From: Pseudomonas sp. stari2 | GTDB taxonomy: Bacteria; Pseudomonadota; Gammaproteobacteria; Pseudomonadales; Pseudomonadaceae | Direction: 5' to 3' | Assembly: GCF_040760005.1 (NCBI RefSeq) | Contig: NZ_CP099760.1 | Location: 583,001-647,000 of the forward strand | DNA length: 64,000 nucleotides | Part shown: positions 28,484-37,773 of the stretch, in pieces | Layout of the letters: every line of letters begins with the position of its first letter | Numbering within the stretch: the stretch's first letter is position 1 | Made by a program: the position numbers and the translations under genes | The notes under the pieces: model-generated | Seen by the model: the letters and a program-made list of their open reading frames with translations, nothing else | Databases searched by the model: none | Told to the model about the DNA's origin: nothing

Positions 28484-29310
28484 GCAACGCAACCGTGAGC
28501 AAGATCGAAGTCAAAAACGTCTTCAAGATTTTCGGCAATCGTTCCAAGGACGCGCTGGCCATGGTCGGCCAGGGCAAGACCAAGGAGCAGGTGCTGAACG
28601 AGACCGGTTGCGTGGTCGGGGTCAACGACCTGTCCCTGAGCATCGGCACCGGGGAGATCTTCGTGATCATGGGCCTGTCCGGTTCCGGCAAATCGACGCT
28701 GGTGCGCCACTTCAACCGCCTGATCGACCCGACCAGCGGCGCGATCCTGGTGGACGGCGTGGACATCCTGCAATACGACATGGAAGCCCTGCGCGAATTT
28801 CGCCGGCACAAGATCAGCATGGTGTTCCAGAGCTTCGGCCTGCTGCCCCACAAGACCGTGCTCGACAACGTCGCCTATGGCCTGAAAGTGCGCGGTGAGA
28901 GCAAGCAACTGTGCGCCGAGCGCGCGCTGCACTGGATCAACACCGTGGGCCTCAAGGGCTACGAAAACAAATACCCGCACCAGCTCTCCGGCGGCATGCG
29001 CCAGCGTGTCGGCCTGGCCCGCGCGCTGGCGGCGGACACCGACATCATCCTGATGGACGAAGCGTTCAGCGCCCTCGACCCGCTGATCCGCGCCGAGATG
29101 CAGGATCAGTTGCTGGAGCTGCAAAAGACCCTGCACAAGACCATCGTCTTCATCACCCACGACCTCGACGAGGCCGTGCGCATCGGCAACCGCATCGCGA
29201 TCCTCAAGGACGGCCGCCTGATTCAGGTCGGTACGCCGAAAGAGATCCTGCATTCGCCGGCGGACGAGTATGTCGACCGCTTCGTGCAGCGGCGGGCGGC
29301 AGTGGTTTGA
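28480..29310 (+). CDS. hutV: ABC transporter ATP-binding protein HutV
   Basis: A 276-residue ProV-like ATPase. The Walker A motif is GLSGSGKSTLV, the Q-loop is MVFQSFGLLPHKTV, the ABC signature is LSGGMRQRVGLARAL, and the Walker B motif is IILMDEAFSALDP. Unlike ProV/OpuAA it stops soon after the ATPase domain and lacks the tandem CBS domains that sense ionic strength. This fits nutrient uptake rather than osmoregulation. Coupled to hutW. Confidence 0.92.
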   Translation: MSNATVSKIEVKNVFKIFGNRSKDALAMVGQGKTKEQVLNETGCVVGVNDLSLSIGTGEIFVIMGLSGSGKSTLVRHFNRLIDPTSGAILVDGVDILQYDMEALREFRRHKISMVFQSFGLLPHKTVLDNVAYGLKVRGESKQLCAERALHWINTVGLKGYENKYPHQLSGGMRQRVGLARALAADTDIILMDEAFSALDPLIRAEMQDQLLELQKTLHKTIVFITHDLDEAVRIGNRIAILKDGRLIQVGTPKEILHSPADEYVDRFVQRRAAVV

Positions 29311-29314
29311 GGTT

Positions 29315-29354
29315 CGTTCCCACGTCGAGACGTCGAACCGTCTGCGTGGGAATG
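29315..29354. repeat. REP-type palindrome, copy A flanking the hutH pair
   Basis: CGTTCCCACG at the left and GCGTGGGAATG at the right form the outer stem; an inner GACGTCGAACCGTC segment lies between. It is the reverse complement of 32577-32614 with two mismatches. It sits between hutV and the first histidase-family gene. Confidence 0.85.
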
Positions 29355-29387
29355 CATTTCGTGACGATCAGGTTAAAGAGGTTTTAG

Positions 29388-30911
29388 ATGTCCCAGGCTG
29401 AAAAAATCGTTATCGCCGACGCTCCGATGCGTTGGCAGGATGTGGTCGCGGTAGCCCGTCACGGCGCGCAACTCGAGCTGTCGGCCCACACCTGGGCGCG
29501 CATCGAAAATGCTCAGGGCATCGTCCGGCGCATCGTCGCCAGCGGCGAGCGCGCCTATGGCGTCAACACCGGACTGGGAGGTCTGTCCAACGTCTCGCTG
29601 CAGGGCGAACAGCTCAGCCAGTTGTCGCGCAACACCTTGCTCAGCCACGCCTGCGGCGTCGGTCCGGTGCTGGCCGACGAGCAGACCCGCGCCATCATGT
29701 GCGCCGCAATCCGCAACTACAGCCACGGAAAATCCGGGATTCATCGGCAAGTGGTCGAAGCACTGCTGGCGCTGCTCAATCGCGGCATCACCCCGCAAGT
29801 GCCGTCCCAGGGTTCGGTGGGTTACCTGACACACATGGCGCACATCGGTATCGCGCTGCTGGGTGTGGGCAATGTCAGCTATCGCGGGCAAGTGATTTCC
29901 GCGCAGCAGGCGCTGGCCGAAGAAGGCCTGCAACCGGTGCAACTCGGGGCGAAGGACGGTTTGTGCCTGGTCAACGGCACGCCGTGCATGACCGGTCTCG
30001 GTTGCCTGGCGATTGCCGATGCCATGCGTCTGGTGCAATGGGCTGACGTGGTCGGTGCCATGAGCTTCGAGGCCCAGCGCGGTCAGATCGCCGCGTTCGA
30101 TGCCGAAATCATCGCGCTCAAACCGCACCCGGGCATGCAACAGGTCGGCGTCAATCTGCGGGCGCTGCTCGATGGCAGTGAAGTGATTGCGTCGAGCAAA
30201 GGCATTCGCACTCAGGATGCGCTGAGCATCCGCTCGATCCCGCAGGTGCATGGCGCCGCGCGCGATCAACTGCAACACGCGATCAAACAGATCGAAACCG
30301 AACTCAACGGCTGCACCGACAACCCGTTGCTGCTGGGTACACCGGACGAGTTCCGGGTCATGTCCCAGGCCAACCCGCACGGACAGTCGGTGGCGCTGGC
30401 AGCGGATCTGCTGGCGATTGCCATGGCCGAAATCGGCTCGATTGCCGAGCGGCGTCTGGACCGTTTGATCAACCCGCATGTCAGCGGTCTGCCGGCCTTT
30501 CTGGTGGCCAATCCGGGGGTGAACTCCGGGATGATGATCGTGCAATACGTCGCCGCGTCGCTGTGCGCGGAAAACCGCCAGTTGGCGCAACCGGCGGTGC
30601 TGGACAACTACGTCACTTCCGGTCTGCAGGAAGACCACCTGAGCATGGGCACCAACGCCGCGCTGAAGCTGCATCGAGCACTGGAAAACTGCACGCAGAT
30701 CCTCGCCATCGAGTACTTGCTGGCGGCTCAGGCGTTTGAATTTCTCAAGGAACAGCGCTTCGGCGCGGGCACCGATACCGCCTGGCGACTGTTGCGCGAA
30801 AAGGTCCCGGCCTACGATCAGGACCGCTGGCTGGCGCCGGATATCGCCGCTGCCGCGAGCGTGTTGAAAGATTCGGAATTGCTGCACCACGTACTGCCGA
30901 ATTTGCACTGA
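29388..30911 (+). CDS. Histidase-family (HAL/PAL-like) paralog lacking the MIO triad
   Basis: An intact 507-residue member of the aromatic amino-acid lyase family. It has the family start AYGVNTGLGGLSN, LLSHACGVG, the LVNGT strand, RTQDALSIR and QEDHLSMG. The segment that should read [15 protein letters not shown] reads GSVGYLTHMAH, so the Ala-Ser-Gly that cyclises to the MIO prosthetic group is absent. The Tyr of QDPYSLR is Leu here, and GGNFHAEP becomes QANPHGQS. It therefore should not be a classical ammonia-lyase, although it is commonly annotated as one. It follows hutXWV directly and probably belongs to that operon. A non-catalytic or non-lyase role is inference. Confidence 0.8.
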   Translation: MSQAEKIVIADAPMRWQDVVAVARHGAQLELSAHTWARIENAQGIVRRIVASGERAYGVNTGLGGLSNVSLQGEQLSQLSRNTLLSHACGVGPVLADEQTRAIMCAAIRNYSHGKSGIHRQVVEALLALLNRGITPQVPSQGSVGYLTHMAHIGIALLGVGNVSYRGQVISAQQALAEEGLQPVQLGAKDGLCLVNGTPCMTGLGCLAIADAMRLVQWADVVGAMSFEAQRGQIAAFDAEIIALKPHPGMQQVGVNLRALLDGSEVIASSKGIRTQDALSIRSIPQVHGAARDQLQHAIKQIETELNGCTDNPLLLGTPDEFRVMSQANPHGQSVALAADLLAIAMAEIGSIAERRLDRLINPHVSGLPAFLVANPGVNSGMMIVQYVAASLCAENRQLAQPAVLDNYVTSGLQEDHLSMGTNAALKLHRALENCTQILAIEYLLAAQAFEFLKEQRFGAGTDTAWRLLREKVPAYDQDRWLAPDIAAAASVLKDSELLHHVLPNLH

Positions 30912-31028
30912 CAATTACCCATGCCAGCGTACCAAGGCGTGGATCGTCCAAAAGACGAGAAGCGACGGATAACGGAATGCTCCGGAGCGACTGGTAGTTC
31001 ATAACAAACTCTCAAAAGGAGCATTTAA

Positions 31029-32561
31029 ATGACTGCGCTGAACCTGATCCCCGGCCAACTGAGCCTGGCCCAACTGCGTGACGTCTATCAGCATCCGGTC
31101 AAACTGACCCTCGATTACAGCGCTGCTGCACAGATCGAAGCCAGCGTCGCCTGCGTCGAGCAGATTCTCGCCGAGAACCGCACCGCCTACGGCATCAACA
31201 CCGGTTTCGGCCTGCTGGCCTCGACCCGCATCGCCAGCGAAGACCTGGAAAACCTCCAGCGTTCGCTGGTGCTGTCCCACGCTGCCGGAGTCGGCCAGCC
31301 GATCAGCGATGAGCTGGTGCGCCTGATCATGGTGCTCAAGGTCAACAGCCTGAGCCGTGGTTTCTCCGGCATCCGTCGCGTGGTGATCGATGCGCTGATC
31401 GCCCTGATCAACGCCGAGGTTTACCCACACATTCCGTTGAAAGGTTCGGTCGGTGCATCCGGCGACCTCGCGCCATTGGCGCACATGTCGCTGGTGCTGC
31501 TGGGCGAGGGCAAGGCGCGCTACAAGGGCGAGTGGATGGAAGCGACCGAGGCGCTGAAGGTCGCCGGTCTGACGCCGCTGACGCTGGCTGCGAAAGAAGG
31601 TCTGGCGCTGCTCAATGGCACGCAAGTCTCCACCGCATTCGCCCTGCGCGGTCTGTTCGAAGGTGAAGACTTGTTTGCCGGCGCGCTGGCTCTGGGTGGT
31701 CTTACAGTTGAAGCAGTATTGGGTTCGCGCTCGCCATTCGACGCGCGTATCCACGCCGCCCGTGGCCAGAAAGGCCAGATCGACACCGCCGCTGCCTACC
31801 GCGATCTGCTCGGCGAGCGCAGCGAAGTCTCCGACTCGCACCAGAACTGCGAAAAGGTTCAGGACCCGTACTCGCTACGTTGCCAGCCGCAAGTCATGGG
31901 CGCGTGCCTGACCCAGTTCCGTCAGGCCGCTGAGGTGCTGGTCATCGAAGCCAACGCCGTCTCCGACAACCCATTGGTATTCGCCGCCGAAGGCGACGTG
32001 ATTTCCGGCGGCAACTTCCACGCCGAACCAGTCGCCATGGCCGCTGACAACATGGCCCTGGCCATCGCCGAAATCGGCTCCCTGAGCGAGCGTCGCATCT
32101 CGCTGATGATGGACAAGCACATGTCGCAACTGCCGCCGTTCCTGGTGGCCAATGGCGGGGTGAACTCCGGTTTCATGATCGCTCAGGTGACGGCAGCGGC
32201 CCTCGCCAGCGAGAACAAGGCACTGGCTCATCCGCACTCGGTGGACAGCCTGCCGACTTCCGCCAACCAGGAAGACCACGTGTCGATGGCCCCGGCTGCC
32301 GGCAAGCGTCTGTGGGAAATGGCCGAGAACACTCGCGGCATTCTTGCGGTGGAATGGCTGGCGGCGGTGCAGGGGCTGGACCTGCGCAACGGCCTGAAGA
32401 CCTCGACCAAACTGGAAAAGGCCCGGGGCATTTTGCGTCGCGAAGTGCCGTTCTACGAGAAGGACCGCTTCTTCGCGCCGGACATCAATGCGGCGAGCGA
32501 GCTGTTGGCTTCGCGCATTCTGACTGAACTGGTTCCGGCGAAACTGCTGCCGAGCCTTTAA
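31029..32561 (+). CDS. hutH: Histidine ammonia-lyase
   Basis: Cytoplasmic enzyme making urocanate and ammonia from L-histidine, the first pathway step. The 510 residues match HAL. The MIO triad is present as A143-S144-G145 in [15 protein letters not shown]. The other catalytic sites are present too: [41 protein letters not shown] and [16 protein letters not shown] lies just before the ATG. A 117-bp gap separates it from the MIO-less paralog; no gene or clear hairpin is visible in that gap. Confidence 0.98.
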   Translation: MTALNLIPGQLSLAQLRDVYQHPVKLTLDYSAAAQIEASVACVEQILAENRTAYGINTGFGLLASTRIASEDLENLQRSLVLSHAAGVGQPISDELVRLIMVLKVNSLSRGFSGIRRVVIDALIALINAEVYPHIPLKGSVGASGDLAPLAHMSLVLLGEGKARYKGEWMEATEALKVAGLTPLTLAAKEGLALLNGTQVSTAFALRGLFEGEDLFAGALALGGLTVEAVLGSRSPFDARIHAARGQKGQIDTAAAYRDLLGERSEVSDSHQNCEKVQDPYSLRCQPQVMGACLTQFRQAAEVLVIEANAVSDNPLVFAAEGDVISGGNFHAEPVAMAADNMALAIAEIGSLSERRISLMMDKHMSQLPPFLVANGGVNSGFMIAQVTAAALASENKALAHPHSVDSLPTSANQEDHVSMAPAAGKRLWEMAENTRGILAVEWLAAVQGLDLRNGLKTSTKLEKARGILRREVPFYEKDRFFAPDINAASELLASRILTELVPAKLLPSL

Positions 32562-32572
32562 CCCTATCCACT

Positions 32573-32618
32573 GATCGTTCCCACGCAGACGGTTCGACGC
32601 CTCGACGTGGGAACGATC
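32573..32618. repeat. REP-type palindrome, copy B flanking the hutH pair
   Basis: GATCGTTCCCACG and CGTGGGAACGATC form a perfect 13-bp outer stem around a 20-base interior. It is the inverted counterpart of copy A at 29315-29354, so the two enclose both histidase-family genes. Confidence 0.88.
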
Positions 32619-32636
32619 GCAAGACGAGGACCTGGG

Positions 32637-33842
32637 ATGAAAACCCTCTGGCAACACTGCCACGTCGCAACCATGGCGCAAGGCGTCTACTCGATCATCG
32701 AGGATGCGGCCATCGTGACGTCCGGTGCACACATTGAGTGGATCGGCCCGCGCACTCAATTGCCGTCCGGCGAATACCCGGCGGTCAACGATCTGCAAGG
32801 CGCGTGGGTCACCCCCGGCCTGATCGACTGCCACACTCACACCGTGTTCGGCGGTAACCGCAGCGGTGAGTTCGAGAAACGCCTGCAAGGCGTCAGCTAC
32901 GCCGAGATCGCCGCAGCCGGTGGCGGCATCGCCAGCACCGTGCGCGCCACCCGCGAAGCCTCGGAAGACGAGCTGTTCGCCAGCGCCGCCAAACGCCTGA
33001 AAAGCCTGATGCGCGATGGCGTGACCACGGTCGAAATGAAGTCCGGCTACGGCCTCGATCTGGCCAGCGAACGCAAGATCCTGCGGGTCATCCGTCGCCT
33101 CGCCGCCGAGCTGCCGATCAGCGTGCGCAGCACCTGTCTGGCCGCCCATGCGTTGCCGCCGGAATACAAGGACCGCGCTGACGATTACATCGATCACATC
33201 TGCGCCGAGATGCTGCCCGCGCTGGCTGCGGAAGGACTGGTGGATGCGGTGGATGCCTTCTGTGAATACCTGGCGTTCTCCCCGGAGCAGGTCGAGCGGG
33301 TGTTCATCACCGCGCAAAAACTCGGTTTGCCGGTGAAGCTGCACGCCGAGCAATTGTCGTCGTTGCACGGCTCCAGTCTGGCCGCGCGCTATCACGCGTT
33401 GTCCGCCGACCATCTGGAGTTCATGGATGAAGACGACGCCATTGCCATGGCCAGGTCCGATACTGTCGCGGTGTTGTTGCCGGGCGCGTTCTACTTCCTG
33501 CGTGAAACCCAGTTGCCGCCGATGGAAGCCTTGCGCAAGCACAAGGTGAAAATCGCCATCGCCAGCGACCTCAACCCCGGCACTTCGCCGGCGCTGTCGT
33601 TGCGCCTGATGCTGAACATGGCCTGCACCTGCTTCCGCATGACCCCGGAAGAAGCCCTGGCTGGCGCCACGATTCATGCGGCGCAAGCCCTGGGCATGGC
33701 CGATACCCACGGTTCGTTGGAAGTCGGCAAGGTCGCGGATTTCGTCGCCTGGCAGATCGACCGGCCGGCGGACCTGGCGTACTGGCTGGGCGGTGAACTG
33801 GACAAACGCGTCGTGCGTCACGGCGTTGAATCAAGTCTGTAG
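32637..33842 (+). CDS. hutI: Imidazolonepropionase
   Basis: Metal-dependent amidohydrolase that opens imidazolone propionate to N-formimino-L-glutamate, step three. The 401 residues contain the metal-binding [36 protein letters not shown] and [12 protein letters not shown], and the late metal Asp in [11 protein letters not shown]. The start ATG 32637 (MKTLWQHC) follows GAGGAC; ten upstream in-frame codons lie inside the repeat element and are not coding. Confidence 0.97.
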   Translation: MKTLWQHCHVATMAQGVYSIIEDAAIVTSGAHIEWIGPRTQLPSGEYPAVNDLQGAWVTPGLIDCHTHTVFGGNRSGEFEKRLQGVSYAEIAAAGGGIASTVRATREASEDELFASAAKRLKSLMRDGVTTVEMKSGYGLDLASERKILRVIRRLAAELPISVRSTCLAAHALPPEYKDRADDYIDHICAEMLPALAAEGLVDAVDAFCEYLAFSPEQVERVFITAQKLGLPVKLHAEQLSSLHGSSLAARYHALSADHLEFMDEDDAIAMARSDTVAVLLPGAFYFLRETQLPPMEALRKHKVKIAIASDLNPGTSPALSLRLMLNMACTCFRMTPEEALAGATIHAAQALGMADTHGSLEVGKVADFVAWQIDRPADLAYWLGGELDKRVVRHGVESSL

Positions 33843-33852
33843 GAGAGTGGTT

Positions 33853-34653
33853 GTGGATAAGGTTCTGAACTTCAAACAAGGTCGCGTGCCGTTGCTGATC
33901 AGCATGCCTCACGCCGGTGTACGCCTGACGCCTGCGGTCGAGGCCGGGTTGATCCCGGACGCGAAAAGCCTGCCAGACACCGACTGGCACATTCCTCAGC
34001 TCTACGACTTTGCGGCCGAACTGGGCGCCAGCACCCTGGCGGCCGAGTACTCGCGGTTCGTCATTGATCTGAACCGGCCGTCCGACGACAAGCCGTTGTA
34101 TGCCGGCGCCACCACCGGGCTGTACCCGGCGACGCTGTTCGATGGCATTCCGTTGTTCAAGGAAGGCAAGGAACCGTCGAAAGAAGAACGCGCGACCTAT
34201 CTGGAGCAGATCTGGACGCCGTACCACCGCACCCTGCAGGAAGAACTGGCGCGGCTGAAGGCCGAGTTCGGTTACGCACTGTTGTTCGATGCGCACTCGA
34301 TCCGTTCGGTGATCCCGCACCTGTTCGACGGCAAGCTGCCGGACTTCAATCTCGGCACCTTCAACGGCGCCAGTTGCGATCCTCAACTGGCCACGCAACT
34401 GGAAGCGATCTGCGCCCGCTACGGCGATTACAGCCATGTGCTGAACGGACGCTTCAAGGGCGGCCACATCACCCGTCACTACGGCAACCCGGCCGAAAAC
34501 ATCCACGCCGTGCAACTGGAGCTGGGCCAGTGCACCTACATGGAAGAGTTCGAACCGTTCCGCTACCGCGCCGATCTGGCGGAGCCGACGCGGGTGGTGT
34601 TGAAAGAGCTGCTGCAAGGGCTGCTGGCCTGGGGCAAAAACCACTACGACTGA
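33853..34653 (+). CDS. hutG: N-formylglutamate deformylase
   Basis: Hydrolase that splits N-formyl-L-glutamate to glutamate and formate, last step of the pathway after HutF. The 266 residues belong to the N-formylglutamate amidohydrolase family, with LLISMPHAGVRL, TDWHIPQLY, DLNRP, LLFDAHSIRSVIP and FKGGHITRHYGNP. The GTG at 33853 is chosen because AGGAGAG precedes it and the family starts MDKVL; the frame further upstream overlaps hutI out of frame. It ends the hut operon. Confidence 0.95.
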   Translation: MDKVLNFKQGRVPLLISMPHAGVRLTPAVEAGLIPDAKSLPDTDWHIPQLYDFAAELGASTLAAEYSRFVIDLNRPSDDKPLYAGATTGLYPATLFDGIPLFKEGKEPSKEERATYLEQIWTPYHRTLQEELARLKAEFGYALLFDAHSIRSVIPHLFDGKLPDFNLGTFNGASCDPQLATQLEAICARYGDYSHVLNGRFKGGHITRHYGNPAENIHAVQLELGQCTYMEEFEPFRYRADLAEPTRVVLKELLQGLLAWGKNHYD

Positions 34654-34662
34654 GTCAGCTGT

Positions 34663-34692
34663 GATCGTTCCCACGCTCTGCGTGGGAACGAG
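34663..34692. repeat. Short REP-type palindrome after hutG
   Basis: TCGTTCCCACGC-TCT-GCGTGGGAACGA, a perfect inverted repeat of the same family as 6625 and the outer arms of 29315 and 32573. It begins ten bases after the hutG stop. Confidence 0.8.
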
Positions 34693-34844
34693 CTGCATCG
34701 GGGGCGCAGCCAAACAGTCGCCACCGTGCAAATCCCGGTCGCCACAGGTCGCTTTTCCGTTTCGCCTGCTGCGTAATGTTTCGGCCACGGTGCAAGAAGA
34801 CACCGATCCGAACAATAAACCGCTGCCGCACGAGACGATCCCAC

Positions 34845-35792
34845 ATGAAAAAACTGTTCACTCGTTGTGCGTTAATCCTCACCGGCAGTGCGCTGCTCAG
34901 CGCCGGCGCCATGGCTTCCGACGATGCTTCCTGCAAAACCGTGCGCATGGGCGTGGTCAACTGGACCGACGTGATCGCCACCAGCGGCATGGCCGATGTG
35001 CTGCTCAATGGCCTCGGTTATGAAAGCAAGCAGACCAGCGCCGTGCAGCAAATCATCTTCGCCGGCATCCGCGACAAGCGCCTCGATATCTTCCTCGGCT
35101 ACTGGAAACCGGCGATGGACAAGAACATCGCGCCGTTCCTCGCTGCCAATCAAGTCAAAGTGATGGACAAGCCAAGCCTGGCCGATGCCCAGGCAACCCT
35201 GGCAGTGCCGGACTACGTCGCAGCGGCAGGGCTGAAAACCTTTGGCGACATCGCGAAATTCAAGGATCAGCTCGGCGGCAAGATCTACGGCATCGAACCC
35301 GGCAGCGGCGCCAACACCACGATCAAGACCATGATTGAAACCAACCATTTCGGTCTGAAGGATTTCAAGATCATCGAATCCGGTGAGGCCGGAATGCTCG
35401 CCGCCGTGCAACGGGCGGTGAACCGCAAGGAATTCGTGGTGTTCGTCGGCTGGACGCCGCATCCGATGAACATCAACATGAAAATTACCTACCTGACCGG
35501 CAGCGAAGACGTCTACGGCCCGAACGAAGGTGCTGCCACCGTATCGACCGTCACTTCGCCGGATTACGCCGAGCGCTGCCCGAACGTCCATCGACTGCTG
35601 GAGAACCTGACCTTCACCGCCGCTCAGGAAAGTCAGTTGATGGTACCGATCATGGAGCGCAAGACACCGCAGGAAGTGGCGAAGAACTGGCTGCGCGAGC
35701 ATCCGGAAGATTTGCAGCGCTGGCTGGCGGGTGTCAGCAGTTTTGATGGCAAGGACGGCGTGGCCACGGTTCAGGCCAGCCTGAAAAACTGA
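34845..35792 (+). CDS. Orphan choline/carnitine-type ABC substrate-binding protein
   Basis: A 315-residue periplasmic binding protein. The signal peptide ends SAGAMAS. The mature part has the quaternary-amine-binding layout of ChoX/CaiX/BetX proteins: aromatic positions in VVNWTDV, LGYWKPAMD, VPDYVAA and FVGWTPHPMN could form the cation-binding aromatic box. No permease or ATPase gene is next to it, so it must borrow a core transporter elsewhere, as known for P. aeruginosa CaiX and BetX. Its stop overlaps the start of an esterase gene (TGATG). The ligand is inferred from the motif pattern. Confidence 0.85.
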   Translation: MKKLFTRCALILTGSALLSAGAMASDDASCKTVRMGVVNWTDVIATSGMADVLLNGLGYESKQTSAVQQIIFAGIRDKRLDIFLGYWKPAMDKNIAPFLAANQVKVMDKPSLADAQATLAVPDYVAAAGLKTFGDIAKFKDQLGGKIYGIEPGSGANTTIKTMIETNHFGLKDFKIIESGEAGMLAAVQRAVNRKEFVVFVGWTPHPMNINMKITYLTGSEDVYGPNEGAATVSTVTSPDYAERCPNVHRLLENLTFTAAQESQLMVPIMERKTPQEVAKNWLREHPEDLQRWLAGVSSFDGKDGVATVQASLKN

Positions 35793-36697
35793 TGAGCACT
35801 TATCCACTTTCTCCGGCGATGGCGGCGTTTGTCGCCAGAACCGAACGCTTCGCCAGTGATGACAGCAGCTTGGCCGGGTTGCGCCGGGGCTATGACGAGA
35901 TGTGCCGGGCGTTCACCCCGCCGCGGCCGGCAGGGCTTGAGGTGGAAGACTTTCGGTTGGGGGCGGTGCCGGTTCGCGCCTATCGCCCACCCGTGGTGTC
36001 ACCGCCCTGCGTGGTGTATCTGCACGGTGGCGGTTGGGTAGTCGGCGGACTGGATTCCCACGACTTCATCTGCTGCGAACTGGCCATGATGCTGGGGGCG
36101 ATGGTGGTGGCGGTGGATTACCGGCTGGCGCCGGAGCATCCGTTTCCCGCCGGGTTCGACGACTGCCTGAGTGTCTGGCGTGCCCTGCGCAGCGGATCGT
36201 TCGGCTTCGAGCCCGAGCGGATGCTGGTGGCCGGCGACAGTGCCGGCGGCAATCTCGCCGCTGCGTTGTGTCTGGCTCTGCGCGATGCCGGCGAGCCGTT
36301 GCCCAGTGCCCAAGTGCTGATCTATCCCGGACTGGGCGGTGACGAGCATCTGCCGTCACGCAGCGAATGCGCCGATGCGCCGTTACTCTCCAGCAGCGAC
36401 GTGGATTGTTATCACGCGTTGTACCTGCGCGGCACGCCAAAACCGAATGCCTGGGCCATGCCGCTGCTCGCCGATGACTTCAGCGGATTGCCCCCGGCCT
36501 GGATCGCTGTGGCGCAGTTCGATCCGTTGCGCGACGACGGTGTGCGCTACGCCGAACGACTGTCTGCCGCCGGGGGCGAGGCCACGCTGTATTACGGCGA
36601 AGGGCTGGTGCACGGCTGCCTGCGGGCGCGGCATCAGGTCGCCGAAGTCGATCGCCTCTACGAAAACCTGCTGGGGTTCATGGCTGACAAAATGTGA
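35792..36697 (+). CDS. Alpha/beta hydrolase, HSL-family esterase
   Basis: A 301-residue esterase of the hormone-sensitive-lipase family. The oxyanion motif is YLHGGGWVVGG, the nucleophile is in VAGDSAGGNLAAAL, the acid is the Asp of AQFDPLRDDG, and the His is in LVHGCLRARH. There is no signal peptide, so it acts in the cytoplasm, probably on short-chain esters. It is translationally coupled to the choline/carnitine-type binding protein, which suggests that its substrate is the imported ligand or an ester of it, for example an acylcarnitine or choline ester. That link is inference. Confidence 0.88.
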   Translation: MSTYPLSPAMAAFVARTERFASDDSSLAGLRRGYDEMCRAFTPPRPAGLEVEDFRLGAVPVRAYRPPVVSPPCVVYLHGGGWVVGGLDSHDFICCELAMMLGAMVVAVDYRLAPEHPFPAGFDDCLSVWRALRSGSFGFEPERMLVAGDSAGGNLAAALCLALRDAGEPLPSAQVLIYPGLGGDEHLPSRSECADAPLLSSSDVDCYHALYLRGTPKPNAWAMPLLADDFSGLPPAWIAVAQFDPLRDDGVRYAERLSAAGGEATLYYGEGLVHGCLRARHQVAEVDRLYENLLGFMADKM

Positions 36698-36801
36698 CAG
36701 CGTGCGGGCATGCTCATTGACGTAAATCGGGTTTATGATGCCGGACGGCAGAATAATAGAAGTCCCCCCAGGGATGACCTCGACCCCTTACGGAGCGCGC
36801 A

Positions 36802-37773
36802 ATGCAGACTTTGTTTCCGCAGATCAAACCTCACGCACGGCACGATCTGGCCGTCGACGACACCCATACGCTGTACGTCGACGAAAGCGGTTCACCGGAA
36901 GGTTTGCCGGTGGTGTTCATTCACGGTGGTCCCGGTGCCGGGTGCGATGCTCAGAGCCGTCGCTACTTCGATCCGAACCTGTATCGCATCGTCACCTTCG
37001 ACCAGCGTGGCTGCGGACGCTCCACCCCCCACGCCAGCCTGGAAAACAACACCACCTGGGATCTGGTCGAAGACCTCGAGCGCATTCGCAAACACCTGGG
37101 CATCGATAAATGGGTGCTGTTCGGCGGCTCCTGGGGTTCGACCCTGGCGCTGGCTTACGCGCAGACCCACCCGGAGCGCGTCCATGGTCTGATCCTGCGT
37201 GGGATCTTTCTCTGCCGCCCGCAGGAAATCGAATGGTTCTACCAGGCCGGTGCCAGCCGTCTGTTCCCCGATTACTGGCAGGACTACCTCGCGCCGATCC
37301 CGCTGGATGAGCGCGACGACCTGCTCAGCGCTTTCCACAAACGCCTGACCGGCAACGATCAGATCGCCCAGATGCATGCCGCCAAGGCCTGGTCGACCTG
37401 GGAAGGACGCACCGCGACCCTGCGCCCGAACCCGCTGGTGGTCGACCGTTTCTCCGAGCCGCAGCGTGCCTTGTCGATTGCGCGGATCGAGTGCCACTAC
37501 TTCACCAATAACGCCTTCCTCGAACCGAACCAGCTGATTCGTGACATGGGCAAGATTGCTCATTTGCCGGGCGTGATCATCCACGGTCGCTACGACGTGA
37601 TCTGCCCGCTCGACAACGCGTGGGAGCTGCATCAGGCCTGGCCGAACAGCGAGCTGCAGGTGATCCGCGATGCGGGCCACGCCGCCTCCGAACCGGGTAT
37701 CACCGACGCGCTGGTACGCGCCGCCAGCAAAATGGCCCGGCGCCTGCTCGATCTGCCGCCCGAAGAAGCATGA
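36802..37773 (+). CDS. pip: Prolyl aminopeptidase (proline iminopeptidase)
   Basis: Cytoplasmic serine peptidase (family S33) removing N-terminal proline. The 323 residues include [29 protein letters not shown], the nucleophile in [13 protein letters not shown], the Asp in HGRYDVICP and the His in [10 protein letters not shown]. The ATG at 36802 is preceded by GGAG. Its stop overlaps the dtd start by four bases. The 104 bases before it carry no feature I can defend. Confidence 0.95.
   Translation: MQTLFPQIKPHARHDLAVDDTHTLYVDESGSPEGLPVVFIHGGPGAGCDAQSRRYFDPNLYRIVTFDQRGCGRSTPHASLENNTTWDLVEDLERIRKHLGIDKWVLFGGSWGSTLALAYAQTHPERVHGLILRGIFLCRPQEIEWFYQAGASRLFPDYWQDYLAPIPLDERDDLLSAFHKRLTGNDQIAQMHAAKAWSTWEGRTATLRPNPLVVDRFSEPQRALSIARIECHYFTNNAFLEPNQLIRDMGKIAHLPGVIIHGRYDVICPLDNAWELHQAWPNSELQVIRDAGHAASEPGITDALVRAASKMARRLLDLPPEEA

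Noticed and set aside
29388..30911. Interpretation of the first hutH-like gene as a pseudogene
   Set aside because: The frame is open over its full length, has a normal size and keeps many conserved positions; the triad loss is a clean in-frame difference.
36718..36734. Possible sigma-70 promoter (TTGACG with TATGAT) before pip
   Set aside because: The spacing between the two boxes is only 11 bases, too short for sigma-70.
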